A DNA stretch of 64,000 bases from assembly GCA_964446865.1 (NCBI GenBank), contig CAYURD010000010.1, forward strand, positions 1-64,000, read 5' to 3'. Below are positions 1-7,732 of this stretch, one piece after another. The stretch's first letter is position 1, and each line of letters opens with the position of its first letter. Position numbers and translations under genes: made by a program. The notes beneath the pieces were generated by a model that saw only the letters and a program-made list of their open reading frames with translations, was not told the DNA's origin and did no database searches. Source of the stretch: Glaciecola sp964446865. GTDB lineage: Bacteria; Pseudomonadota; Gammaproteobacteria; Enterobacterales; Alteromonadaceae.

Positions 1-190
1 GATCCTCATTGGAACTAATCGATCTTGGCTCAGTATTTGTTTTGATGAGTTTTGTAATATCATCAACAAGATCCCAGCCTTCGCTGGGATGACGGAATGT
101 CGCTGAGTTAACGGTTGTCGCTGAGTTAACGGTTGTCGCTCAGTAAACGGTTGTCGCTCAGTAAACGGGATGCTATTAGTGCTTTATTGA
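1..190. repeat. REP-like palindrome plus four 18-bp tandem repeats
   Basis: This intergenic stretch holds two repeat structures and no gene. Positions 71-90 form a perfect 8-bp stem with a CTTC loop (ATCCCAGC/GCTGGGAT) followed by GACGG, the usual look of a REP element. Positions 99-170 are four consecutive 18-bp units (99-116, 117-134, 135-152, 153-170); the first two read GTCGCTGAGTTAACGGTT and the last two carry CAGTAA in place of GAGTTA. The first 60 bases (GGAACTAATCGA, then TTTGTTTTGAT) match the end of the 57-bp array near 25.1 kb, so this is another copy of a dispersed family. Confidence 0.8.
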
Positions 191-577
191 TTAAGATGCG
201 TCTAATTTATCCTCAAGTACCTTGCAAGCAGGTATATCTTCTTGTTCGGTCAATACGCCACACTCAGTGTTAGCCATCGCTTTGTAGCATTGTTTAACGT
301 CGTCAACAGTGATGCCAGATTGATCAACAAACAAGGTATATTGTGTAAGTGACTGGCAGGTACTTTTTGACATTGAGTCAATCATTTTAAGCATGCGAGG
401 AGAAATTTCGTCTTCGCTTTCCTCGACTTCTTTTTTCATGCACATGACTACGTGATCACATACTTCGTTTATTAATGTTTCCATCTCTTTATCTTCAGCG
501 ATGGCCGCAGAAGATAAGCTAAGTTGAAACACAAGCGCTAAAAAGGAAACGCCGATAAATATTAGGGATTTTTTCAT
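191..577 (-). CDS. Small exported Cys-containing protein of unknown function
   Basis: This 128-aa protein begins with a signal peptide (MKKSLIFIG, hydrophobic stretch, cleavage expected after SSAAIA near residue 28). The mature part is acidic, probably helical, and has several cysteines that could form disulfides in the periplasm. I chose the ATG at 577 because AAGGA lies about 7 bases upstream and the signal peptide starts exactly there; the frame is open a further 20 codons upstream without a better site. I do not recognise a family. It is followed on the same strand, upstream, by the SOUL lipoprotein gene, but about 100 bases separate them, so co-transcription is uncertain. Confidence 0.6.
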   Translation of the reverse strand: MKKSLIFIGVSFLALVFQLSLSSAAIAEDKEMETLINEVCDHVVMCMKKEVEESEDEISPRMLKMIDSMSKSTCQSLTQYTLFVDQSGITVDDVKQCYKAMANTECGVLTEQEDIPACKVLEDKLDAS

Positions 578-683
578 TGTCTGTCCTTGATTAATTATTG
601 AGCACAATAAGCTAAGTGATATAGGCGAAATACTCAACTGTTTTTTATTGGACTTACAATAATCAATCCATGTTAGCAGTCAA

Positions 684-1349
684 CTATTCTATCTCTATCA
701 GCACTTCATTGTGGCGAAACATGGGGAGTGTGAAGGGACCATTATAACCTGCGGTAAGGGCTTCACTTTTAATGGTGTAGTTGTTTTTTTGTATCCACGC
801 TTCAAGTAACTTTGTATGTTCGTTTACATTACTATCACCTAAGGTTCCACTAAAGCGAATAGCCGCGACTTTATAGTTAAGTACTTCGGTAACGATAACG
901 TCAGGGTCAGTTGGTTTAGGCGTTGTGTCGATTGTAAATTCTTTTGGCATAACAAACGACATCATTGGCTGCTGGTCATTTTCGCTCATAAATACAGGTG
1001 CTGTCATGGCAATTTCGGTTCCTTTTGTATCTCCTGTATCTCCTGCATCGTCAGAAATCTCATTTTCGTCCATAAACACAGGCGCCGTCATGGCGATTTC
1101 GGTCTTTCCTTCATTAGCACCAGTAATGTATTTAAATAGTTTGCGAAAAGCGCTGTTTCGACCATCGCCTTGCATGCTAGCTGACACCAACACCATTGAT
1201 TCATAATTTCTAATTTCTATATTGGCTTCTTTGTCGGCACTGATGAGTTTATATGGGGCTGATTCAACGCCGTTGTCGCCAAAAACAGAACAAGCACTTA
1301 GTAAAGTGACTGCCATAACCGCTACAAATAAGCTTACAAATTGCTTCAT
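684..1349 (-). CDS. SOUL-family heme-binding-like lipoprotein
   Basis: A 221-aa protein of the SOUL/HBP family, which includes heme-binding proteins in eukaryotes and envelope lipoproteins of unclear role in bacteria. The N-terminus is a lipoprotein signal with lipobox LLSAC (Cys20). The family signature TEIAMTAPVFM occurs twice (about residues 83 and 111), separated by an acidic Gly-Asp-Thr spacer; paired copies of this motif are common in bacterial SOUL proteins, so I do not treat it as a new duplication. The C-terminal half (SFVMPKEFTID, VAAIRFSG) matches the family. Heme binding is not shown by the sequence. Start ATG at 1349 opens the signal sequence. Confidence 0.85.
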   Translation of the reverse strand: MKQFVSLFVAVMAVTLLSACSVFGDNGVESAPYKLISADKEANIEIRNYESMVLVSASMQGDGRNSAFRKLFKYITGANEGKTEIAMTAPVFMDENEISDDAGDTGDTKGTEIAMTAPVFMSENDQQPMMSFVMPKEFTIDTTPKPTDPDVIVTEVLNYKVAAIRFSGTLGDSNVNEHTKLLEAWIQKNNYTIKSEALTAGYNGPFTLPMFRHNEVLIEIE

Positions 1350-1485
1350 GATTTACTCGCGTTTACTTTTTTATAAGACTGTTTACGCGTTCACCGCAAA
1401 AATGCTCATAATTATTAATTACGGTAAATTAATGTTCTGGTAATCTAGGGCATAGTGCCCATACAAAAATAAAAAAGAGGTCAAT

Positions 1486-2163
1486 ATGAATTTTGCAGAG
1501 TTTGCCGCTTCCCGAAAAAGCGTCAGAGGTTTTACCAAACAAGCAGTGCCTAAATCCTTAGTCGATAAAGTGATAAATGCCGCGAAATGGGCTCCCTCTT
1601 CATACAATACTCAAACATGGAAAATCCATGCGGTTTCCGGTGAAGTGCTCAATAATATTCGAAAAGGCAACACAGACAACACCTTGGCTGGCAAGCCTCA
1701 TGTTAGAGACTTCCCATATAAAGAAGACTACGAAGGTATTCATCGACAACGACAAATAGATGTTGCCATCCAGTTATTCGAAGTCATGGGCATTGGCCGC
1801 GAAGATAAAGAAAAGCGCATGGACTGGATGATGCGAGGTTTTAGGCAGTTTGACGCACCGGTGTCGTTAGTACTTACTTATGACAAATCACTTGAACCAG
1901 CTGGCATTACACAATTTGGTTTAGGGTCGCTGGCATATGGAATTGTGCTTGCCGCATGGGATTTAGGTTTAGGTTGCGTGATAAATGGCCAAGGCATTAT
2001 GCAGTCAGAGGTCGTCCACAAATACGCCGGCATTCCTGATGATGAAGCCATTATGATTTGTATTGCGATGGGGTATCCTGACGATAGTTTTGCTGCAAAT
2101 AGCGTTCGCTCAGTCAGAGCCGATAATAGCGAGTTTGTGCGTTATCACGGCTTTGATGAATAG
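1486..2163 (+). CDS. Nitroreductase-family FMN oxidoreductase
   Basis: A 225-aa nitroreductase-family protein, expected to be a cytoplasmic FMN-dependent homodimer that uses NAD(P)H to reduce nitroaromatics, quinones or related compounds. The N-terminal RKSVRGF and AAKWAPSSYNTQTWK segments are the typical FMN-contacting motifs. The GLGSLAYGIVLAAWDLGLGCVIN stretch and the C-terminal MGYPDD are the conserved core and tail of the family. The ATG at 1486 has AAAGAGG about 5 bases upstream. It appears monocistronic; the region downstream is a degenerate REP-like stretch. The natural substrate cannot be read from the sequence. Confidence 0.9.
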   Translation: MNFAEFAASRKSVRGFTKQAVPKSLVDKVINAAKWAPSSYNTQTWKIHAVSGEVLNNIRKGNTDNTLAGKPHVRDFPYKEDYEGIHRQRQIDVAIQLFEVMGIGREDKEKRMDWMMRGFRQFDAPVSLVLTYDKSLEPAGITQFGLGSLAYGIVLAAWDLGLGCVINGQGIMQSEVVHKYAGIPDDEAIMICIAMGYPDDSFAANSVRSVRADNSEFVRYHGFDE

Positions 2164-2404
2164 GGCATTTGCGGCATCCTTGCGCTAGTGAGGGCATAGT
2201 CCGTCATCCTTGCGAAGGTTCTGGCCTTTTTCAGAATGGCAGGGTATAAATCTAGATTTTTTATATCGCAAGTCCCTGATTTTAATAGCGTCCTTTGATT
2301 GTTTAATATTTCGGTTGAACTAAAACAAGCAAACGCTTTCCTACTCTATACATTTTCAATTTTCTCAAAGCAAGTAAGCGTGCTTTTAGGTAATAGGTAA
2401 GCGA
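2164..2404. repeat. Intergenic region with degenerate REP-like remnant
   Basis: No gene is seen. Around 2195-2240 the sequence CGTCATCCTTGCGAAGG resembles the window's REP elements but the hairpin is decayed. The remainder, up to the ATG at 2405, is AT-rich. Confidence 0.4.
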
Positions 2405-2668
2405 ATGACTAAGGCAAGAAAACAAGCCAACTTTAGACGAAAACTAGCCGTCTTATTTTTTATATTCTTTATTGCCAACATCGCCCTTAAACTAGCAGGA
2501 ATAACGACCTTAAGCGCCCAAAGCGGCCAAGCAAACGCGCTTGGTATGCAAATTACTTATTATGCAATCCCCGCATTTTTCTTATTAGTAGGAATTTTAT
2601 TTGCCTATTCAAGTAAATCAAAGTCAGCTGAAGCTGAATCAATCGAAATTGGCGGATGCAGCTGGTAG
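2405..2668 (+). CDS. Small two-helix membrane protein, unknown
   Basis: An 87-aa protein with a basic N-terminus (KARKQANFRRK) and two predicted transmembrane helices at about residues 14-33 and 51-70, so both ends should be cytoplasmic. No family is recognised. It sits 26 bases upstream of another small membrane protein on the same strand, and the two are probably co-transcribed. I considered whether they are halves of one frameshifted gene. The second ORF begins with its own start and a fresh membrane anchor, so I keep them separate. Confidence 0.5.
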   Translation: MTKARKQANFRRKLAVLFFIFFIANIALKLAGITTLSAQSGQANALGMQITYYAIPAFFLLVGILFAYSSKSKSAEAESIEIGGCSW

Positions 2669-2694
2669 GCGCCCTCGTCGACTAGACTTCTCAC

Positions 2695-3141
2695 ATGCCT
2701 TGGATGCTCCGTTTTCTTATTGTTGGCATAAGCATCATTGTTATTGTCTTTACCATCGAACGTTTTATCTTTTCCAGCGAACGAGCCAACTTATTTGCTT
2801 GGTGGTTTTTTTCTGGAGACAGCACATCTGTAAAAACGCCGCTGTCTGAGCGGGTTTCTGCCGACAAGCTTGACGCTTACAAAAAAGAAATTCAAAACAT
2901 GCTGCAAAATGCCGAGCAAGATTCAACGACTCAAGCCGTTGCTTTGAACTTTGCTGACGAGTTTGTCGATGATCCAAATATTAAAGAACAGCTAATTATT
3001 ATTGCTTTTGAGCACCCTACACATCTGGTTAGATGTGAGTTACGAAAAAAATTAGGACTAAACCACGAAATTATAGTTACGTCGCATTCTTCTGAGAATA
3101 CTCATTCGGCTAGGTTTTCTACGGGTCAAAAATGTGAGTAG
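2695..3141 (+). CDS. Membrane-anchored hypothetical protein
   Basis: A 148-aa protein with one N-terminal membrane helix (about residues 5-25) and a soluble C-terminal part containing a predicted helical stretch (DKLDAYKKEIQNMLQNAEQD). No known domain is recognised. It follows the small two-helix membrane protein by 26 bases on the same strand, which suggests a two-gene unit. The ATG at 2695 is used; a second ATG three codons later is equally possible. Confidence 0.45.
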   Translation: MPWMLRFLIVGISIIVIVFTIERFIFSSERANLFAWWFFSGDSTSVKTPLSERVSADKLDAYKKEIQNMLQNAEQDSTTQAVALNFADEFVDDPNIKEQLIIIAFEHPTHLVRCELRKKLGLNHEIIVTSHSSENTHSARFSTGQKCE

Positions 3142-3379
3142 TCTTCATTAATCTCAAAATACGCACTCTACTACCCCTATTTTGCGCATCTAAGAATTAA
3201 AACCCGCTGTTGCAAATAGAAAATTGCACAATAAACGAGCAATTAAGCGCTGTTTACTAAAATAAAACCGTTTTAAGCCGATACGCTGAATGGGTCACCA
3301 CGTGTTTGAGATTGACTCAATTAGATAGTTTGTAAACTAGTCAGTAATTATTGAAAAAAGTGGAGAAATAGGCAATACA

Positions 3380-4408
3380 ATGAAATTTTCAGAAAACTCA
3401 GAGCTTGCTGTAACGTATTTGCGAAAAGCAATACCTGCGATGATGGATCATAAAATTGTCCCAAATCCTATCAATTACACTTTATGGTATACCTACTACT
3501 CAAATACTCAGCCTGATTTAAACAGGCAAATCGATCATTTGCTTGCTCGTCATAAAACGTGCCCGCCTGAGGCGAGTGAGTCACTCTTTTTAGAGTATAT
3601 TGGGCAATCTAGCGATAAAGAACACCAAGCAAACGAAGAATTTCAGAAAGCGCTTAATACGATGGTCAGCGACCTATCTAACTCCATTTCTGAAACTAGC
3701 GATCAAACAAACAGCTTTTCGTCTGCGCTTCAGTCTGACTTACAGGCCTTAGAAGGGCACGAAGTAGATGCAAGTCTATCGCCTCTTATCAATAATTTGA
3801 GCGCTAATGCTAACGCCCTTTGTGAGGCAAACAGTGCGTTTAATAAACAGTTAACTGATGCACAAGACGAAATCAAGAAATTAAAGGCTGACCTAGATAA
3901 AAGCCGACAAGAAGCGACAACCGATCCCTTAACCGGCTTGTCGAACCGTCGAGTACTTGAGTCAATTTACAAGGATTTTGTCTCAGAAAAAACAAACGAA
4001 GACGATTTGTCGCTTATTATTATGGATATCGACAAATTTAAAGTATTTAACGACACACATGGACATTTGCTGGGCGATCAAATTCTTAAATTTGTTGGCA
4101 ATATGCTCATAGATGAATGCAATGAAGACGTTAAGCCTGTCCGATTTGGCGGTGAAGAATTTGCGATTGTTTGCCCTGAAGTCGATTTAGAAACATCACA
4201 AAAAATGGCAGAAAATATCCGCAAGAAGTTATCGGTGATCCCATTTACCAATAAAAAGACGGGCGAAAAGATACCCCCTATCACCGCCTCATTTGGGGTT
4301 GCAAAGCGAACTGGAAGTGAAGATTTGCCCGCTATAATTGAACGAGCTGACAAAGCGCTTTATGCCGCCAAAAAGGGCGGTCGTAATCAAGTTAAAATAG
4401 CTGATTAG
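3380..4408 (+). CDS. Diguanylate cyclase (GGDEF domain)
   Basis: A 342-aa protein ending in a complete GGDEF domain that should make cyclic di-GMP from two GTP. The domain starts at DPLTGLSNRR (residues 182-191) and carries the active-site loop GGEEF at 257-261. Residues 1-180 are a predicted helical sensory or dimerisation region with a coiled coil just before the cyclase; there is no signal peptide or membrane helix, so it is cytoplasmic. The inhibitory I-site motif RxxD, normally just upstream of GGEEF, reads CNED (247-250), so the arginine is absent and product feedback may be weak. It is convergent with the sulfatase gene that follows. Confidence 0.9.
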   Translation: MKFSENSELAVTYLRKAIPAMMDHKIVPNPINYTLWYTYYSNTQPDLNRQIDHLLARHKTCPPEASESLFLEYIGQSSDKEHQANEEFQKALNTMVSDLSNSISETSDQTNSFSSALQSDLQALEGHEVDASLSPLINNLSANANALCEANSAFNKQLTDAQDEIKKLKADLDKSRQEATTDPLTGLSNRRVLESIYKDFVSEKTNEDDLSLIIMDIDKFKVFNDTHGHLLGDQILKFVGNMLIDECNEDVKPVRFGGEEFAIVCPEVDLETSQKMAENIRKKLSVIPFTNKKTGEKIPPITASFGVAKRTGSEDLPAIIERADKALYAAKKGGRNQVKIAD

Positions 4409-4433
4409 TAACTCTTTGTGTAACCGACTAATA

Positions 4434-5999
4434 TCAATAAGCGGTAGCTTGCAGGCTGCCTCGCGTCTTCATATATTGCTGGAACATTAAGCTCACTCTT
4501 TTTTGATGCAAAACCGAGTCGATTAAATTGTCTTTTTCTAGCTCTGAAATATTATCTTTCAAATTAAATAATGCCACAGGTTCAAACTTACTTAGCTTAT
4601 GATTTGAATTGATAATGAGCTTCCAATCACCTTGACGATAAATAACTTCGTTTCGTGAACCACCTTGTAGCATCGCAAATGTGCGTGCTTGATAACGATG
4701 TGCATTCTCACTTTGTAGCAGTGGGAAAAAGCTCTTTGAGTCAGGGAAGGCTTGTTGATCAATCTGTTGACCTACAACATCGGCAATACTGGCGAGAATA
4801 TCTTGCACCAACACTAAGCTATCGTCTTTTTTCGCCTGTGACATTTTCGCGGGCCAACTTACAATAAAGGGGACTCGATGACCACCCTCGTGAGGTGCAT
4901 TTTTACTAGACCTATATATTTCGCTTGGTTTATGACCCGACTCTAAAGTACCCGGTACTCTATAAGTTAAACCCCCATTGTCAGACGTGAAGATAAAAAT
5001 AGTGTTGTCATAACGTGCTGTATCTTTTAAGGCTTGAATGATCCGCCCAACTTGTAAATCAAGTTCGTAAACCATATCTAGGTGTTTTGATGGTGTATGT
5101 CCTGCCACTTTTTTACCGTCAAATAAGGTCGGCGGCACATGAGGCAAATGCGCCATTGGACTTGCATAAAATAGAAATAAGGGCTGTTTAGCGGGTGTAC
5201 TCTTAATACTTTGAACCGCTTTTTGTGAAATGATATTGCCGATATTTTCAGTGCGCCAAGCGCTGTCTGCCATGCCATCGCCTTTGTCGGAAATGATAAT
5301 GGGGTCTGGTACTGTTTTCTCATCAAAATATACAATGCTAGAGCTGTCGCTTAAGCCCGACCATTGCTGATTTTCGTATGCTAAATATAGTGGGCCTTGA
5401 ATCCCATTAGGTAACATATAACTGTAGTCAAAACCAAGGTCATTAGGCCCTCCAGCGACTTGCTTCGACAAGTCGACCTCTGTTAAATTGCCCTCATCAG
5501 TACCTCTATAAATGCCTTCCTTTTCTGTAAACGCAAAATCGCCTCCTAAATGCCACTTGCCTACAAACGATGTCGCATAACCCCCGTTTTTGGCAACATT
5601 TGCAAGGTTAGGTTCATCTACCTTGAAAGCACTTGGTTGAAACGATCCCCATACACCCCACGGCGCATAAGAACGATAGTTATTCTTGCCAGTCATTACG
5701 GCATATCGTGTGGGTGCGCAAAGCGCGGTTGCCGAATGAGCATCGCTAAACCACAGCCCTTTTTCAGCGAGCGAGTCAATATTAGGGGTTCGAAAAACGG
5801 GTTTACGAACACTTAATTGTTCTGTGTAAAAGCTAATGTCGCCAACGCCAATATCATCAGCTAGTACTAATACGATATTTGGTTTCTGTGCTGCGTCTAT
5901 CTTCGCATGGGCTGCGCTCACAAAGAAAAGTTGAAAAAAAACAAATGGGATAATCACTAACAATATTCGATGAGTTTTAGTGTGCGCGATAGTTTTCAT
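4434..5999 (-). CDS. Exported formylglycine-dependent sulfatase (S1 type)
   Basis: A 521-aa arylsulfatase-superfamily enzyme, expected to hydrolyse sulfate esters on algal polysaccharide fragments in the periplasm or outside the cell. A signal peptide covers about residues 1-32. The metal-binding LADD motif is near residue 47. The C-x-P-x-R signature CAPTR starts at Cys94, the residue converted to formylglycine by an anaerobic or aerobic maturation enzyme not seen in this window. The later GKWHLGG and TSDNGG motifs are also catalytic-site signatures. It shares the region with a second sulfatase, an acetylesterase and a GH2 enzyme. The exact substrate is unknown. Confidence 0.9.
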   Translation of the reverse strand: MKTIAHTKTHRILLVIIPFVFFQLFFVSAAHAKIDAAQKPNIVLVLADDIGVGDISFYTEQLSVRKPVFRTPNIDSLAEKGLWFSDAHSATALCAPTRYAVMTGKNNYRSYAPWGVWGSFQPSAFKVDEPNLANVAKNGGYATSFVGKWHLGGDFAFTEKEGIYRGTDEGNLTEVDLSKQVAGGPNDLGFDYSYMLPNGIQGPLYLAYENQQWSGLSDSSSIVYFDEKTVPDPIIISDKGDGMADSAWRTENIGNIISQKAVQSIKSTPAKQPLFLFYASPMAHLPHVPPTLFDGKKVAGHTPSKHLDMVYELDLQVGRIIQALKDTARYDNTIFIFTSDNGGLTYRVPGTLESGHKPSEIYRSSKNAPHEGGHRVPFIVSWPAKMSQAKKDDSLVLVQDILASIADVVGQQIDQQAFPDSKSFFPLLQSENAHRYQARTFAMLQGGSRNEVIYRQGDWKLIINSNHKLSKFEPVALFNLKDNISELEKDNLIDSVLHQKRVSLMFQQYMKTRGSLQATAY

Positions 6000-6322
6000 G
6001 TAAAAACCACTTCAACAATAAGGTTCTTTATATTTGAATATTATTATTAAAATGTAAACACCTATTTGAATTGGAATGGCAATGAGCATCGCGCTGTTAA
6101 TCCATAGTTTTCTGCCTGCCTGTGATTAAGTACTCGTACAAATGCTTATAAAATGAAGTACCGGTATTATTGTTTTTATCATGTTCATTATTGCGGCCTT
6201 TGTTCTTTACCTGTAAACGGTTTGAACTAAGTGAGTCGCAAATTGAAATAGAAAGGTTTAAAAGAGCAATAAGCCCAGTGTTGCAAATACTACTCAGGCT
6301 AGAATTGAAAATAGAACCGAAA
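6000..6322. other. Intergenic, 323 bp, no feature recognised
   Basis: This gap lies upstream of the sulfatase gene and downstream of the membrane-protein gene, both on the minus strand, so it should hold the sulfatase promoter. I see no convincing promoter, terminator hairpin, repeat or small gene on either strand. Confidence 0.4.
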
Positions 6323-7591
6323 TCACTTTAGTAAATAGTAAAAAGGAATTGCCCAAGACTTTGGCTCTTCATAAATGGTTTTTTTAACTTCAATTTTATA
6401 TAAACCATCAACAACATCGTCGGGCACCTGCACATATGCAATGGCGCCATATTGTTTAGTAATGGCATGCTCTGATTTCAGAAGGTGATATTTGACCGGC
6501 TCGCCATTAAACAATACTTCATGATATTGCTGCAAACATACTCCTAACGCCAGCCTTCTCTCTTCTCGCGACGGTTCTTCTAAGCTTGTAAAACTATCAC
6601 AGCTACTTTCGTACATCTTACGTTCAACGGCAAATACTGGAATAAAGACTTCTACAACTCTGTCATCAATAACATTGTTGTTTAACTGAGGTGAGACTAT
6701 AAATGTTTCATCAGCACTTTGGTTTAAATAATGGCGCGCATCAATACTTGCTGAACTATTGTAAGCGTCGGTCGCAATAAAATAAGGAATATTGGTCGAA
6801 AATAGTTTTACGCCTGCTACTCCAAACCCGCATAACACAAACACTAAGACCAGTTTTACCAAGGCCTTATCATGCTTAAAGTTTGAGCTAAAGATAGAAC
6901 TGATTTGTAATATCGGTTTATAAAGTGGGCCATAGGTAAAAATAGACACAAATATGGATATTTTGGCATATGCAGTATGCCAATAATCACTTTGTTTAAA
7001 GCGTTTTAAATTGCACACAACAAGCAGTATCGTTTGTATTATTATTAGCGCAAATAAAAGAATAAATTGAATTAGCAGTACATAAATGGGTAAGTATTCG
7101 TACAAGGCATTAGCCAGTAAAATATAGAGTGCCGCACTAGCAAACATCCAACCATAGGCCATTAAAAAACCAAAAGCGGCAGAAAATATAACGCTGCATA
7201 ATCTATCGGCTTGGTTAATGGTATGGTCTAATTTAGGTAGTTTGGCCACTAGCTTTTTCATGTAAAGCTTTGAGTCTTGCTCGTCATCAACGCTGTAATC
7301 AGAAAAAACTGAATTTAAGCCAATTAAGCCCACCCAATATGCACGCAACATAAAATGGATTATAAACATACAGGCTAAAATACTGATGGCTAATAGGGCA
7401 CTGAACACAACAAAATAAGCGAAAATATAAAATGATTCAGGAAACAAATTGATAAATTGATTGGTGATCCATTCTATAAAGCCAAACAATTGCAAAGTAC
7501 CAAATATGCTGACGGCGGCGACTAATAATTCGGCTTCCCAACTTTCGTCTTTAAGTCTTTGTAACCATAGTTTTGATGTGTCTTCGCTCAT
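6323..7591 (-). CDS. Polytopic membrane protein with C-terminal soluble domain, unknown
   Basis: A 422-aa protein with several strongly hydrophobic stretches: about residues 20-42, 53-90, 130-160, 165-198 and 243-262. A C-terminal domain of roughly 155 residues follows the last helix and is probably periplasmic. The C-terminal domain includes two cysteines in the segment SSCDSFTS and LGVCLQQ. I recognise no family. It is divergent from ygiQ and shares the promoter region 7592-7732. Nothing in the sequence ties it to the neighbouring polysaccharide genes. Confidence 0.6.
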   Translation of the reverse strand: MSEDTSKLWLQRLKDESWEAELLVAAVSIFGTLQLFGFIEWITNQFINLFPESFYIFAYFVVFSALLAISILACMFIIHFMLRAYWVGLIGLNSVFSDYSVDDEQDSKLYMKKLVAKLPKLDHTINQADRLCSVIFSAAFGFLMAYGWMFASAALYILLANALYEYLPIYVLLIQFILLFALIIIQTILLVVCNLKRFKQSDYWHTAYAKISIFVSIFTYGPLYKPILQISSIFSSNFKHDKALVKLVLVFVLCGFGVAGVKLFSTNIPYFIATDAYNSSASIDARHYLNQSADETFIVSPQLNNNVIDDRVVEVFIPVFAVERKMYESSCDSFTSLEEPSREERRLALGVCLQQYHEVLFNGEPVKYHLLKSEHAITKQYGAIAYVQVPDDVVDGLYKIEVKKTIYEEPKSWAIPFYYLLK

Positions 7592-7680
7592 TGATCAATA
7601 TTTGTTTAAGAGTGCTTAACATCTACTTTATGCGCTTTGGTCAAGAGACACAAGGCGAGTGCGCATTCATTAGGACTTTC

Positions 7681-7689
7681 TGGTATAAT
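7681..7689 (+). promoter_or_regulatory. Extended -10 promoter of ygiQ
   Basis: TGGTATAAT matches the extended -10 consensus TGnTATAAT exactly, 44 bases before the ygiQ ATG at 7733. No good -35 box is seen at the usual spacing, which fits an extended -10 promoter. Its position downstream of the in-frame TTG at 7637 argues that translation starts at 7733. Confidence 0.6.
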
Positions 7690-7732
7690 CTCTGGCGTTA
7701 AAATTCGTCACTGCAATTCACAAGAGGCTCTC

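Noticed and set aside
925..1206. Plus-strand open frame opposite the SOUL gene
   Set aside because: It is an antisense shadow of a well-supported gene with no ribosome binding site or domain.
684..1349. Apparent recent duplication of the TEIAMTAPVFM motif in the SOUL protein
   Set aside because: Bacterial SOUL proteins commonly carry this motif twice, and the two DNA copies have diverged at third positions.
2405..3141. Two small membrane protein genes as one frameshifted gene
   Set aside because: The second frame has its own start and a new N-terminal membrane helix, and no frame restores one continuous known protein.
7637..7732. Upstream TTG-initiated extension of YgiQ
   Set aside because: The extended -10 promoter at 7681-7689 lies inside it and the ATG at 7733 has a good ribosome binding site and aligns with the family start.
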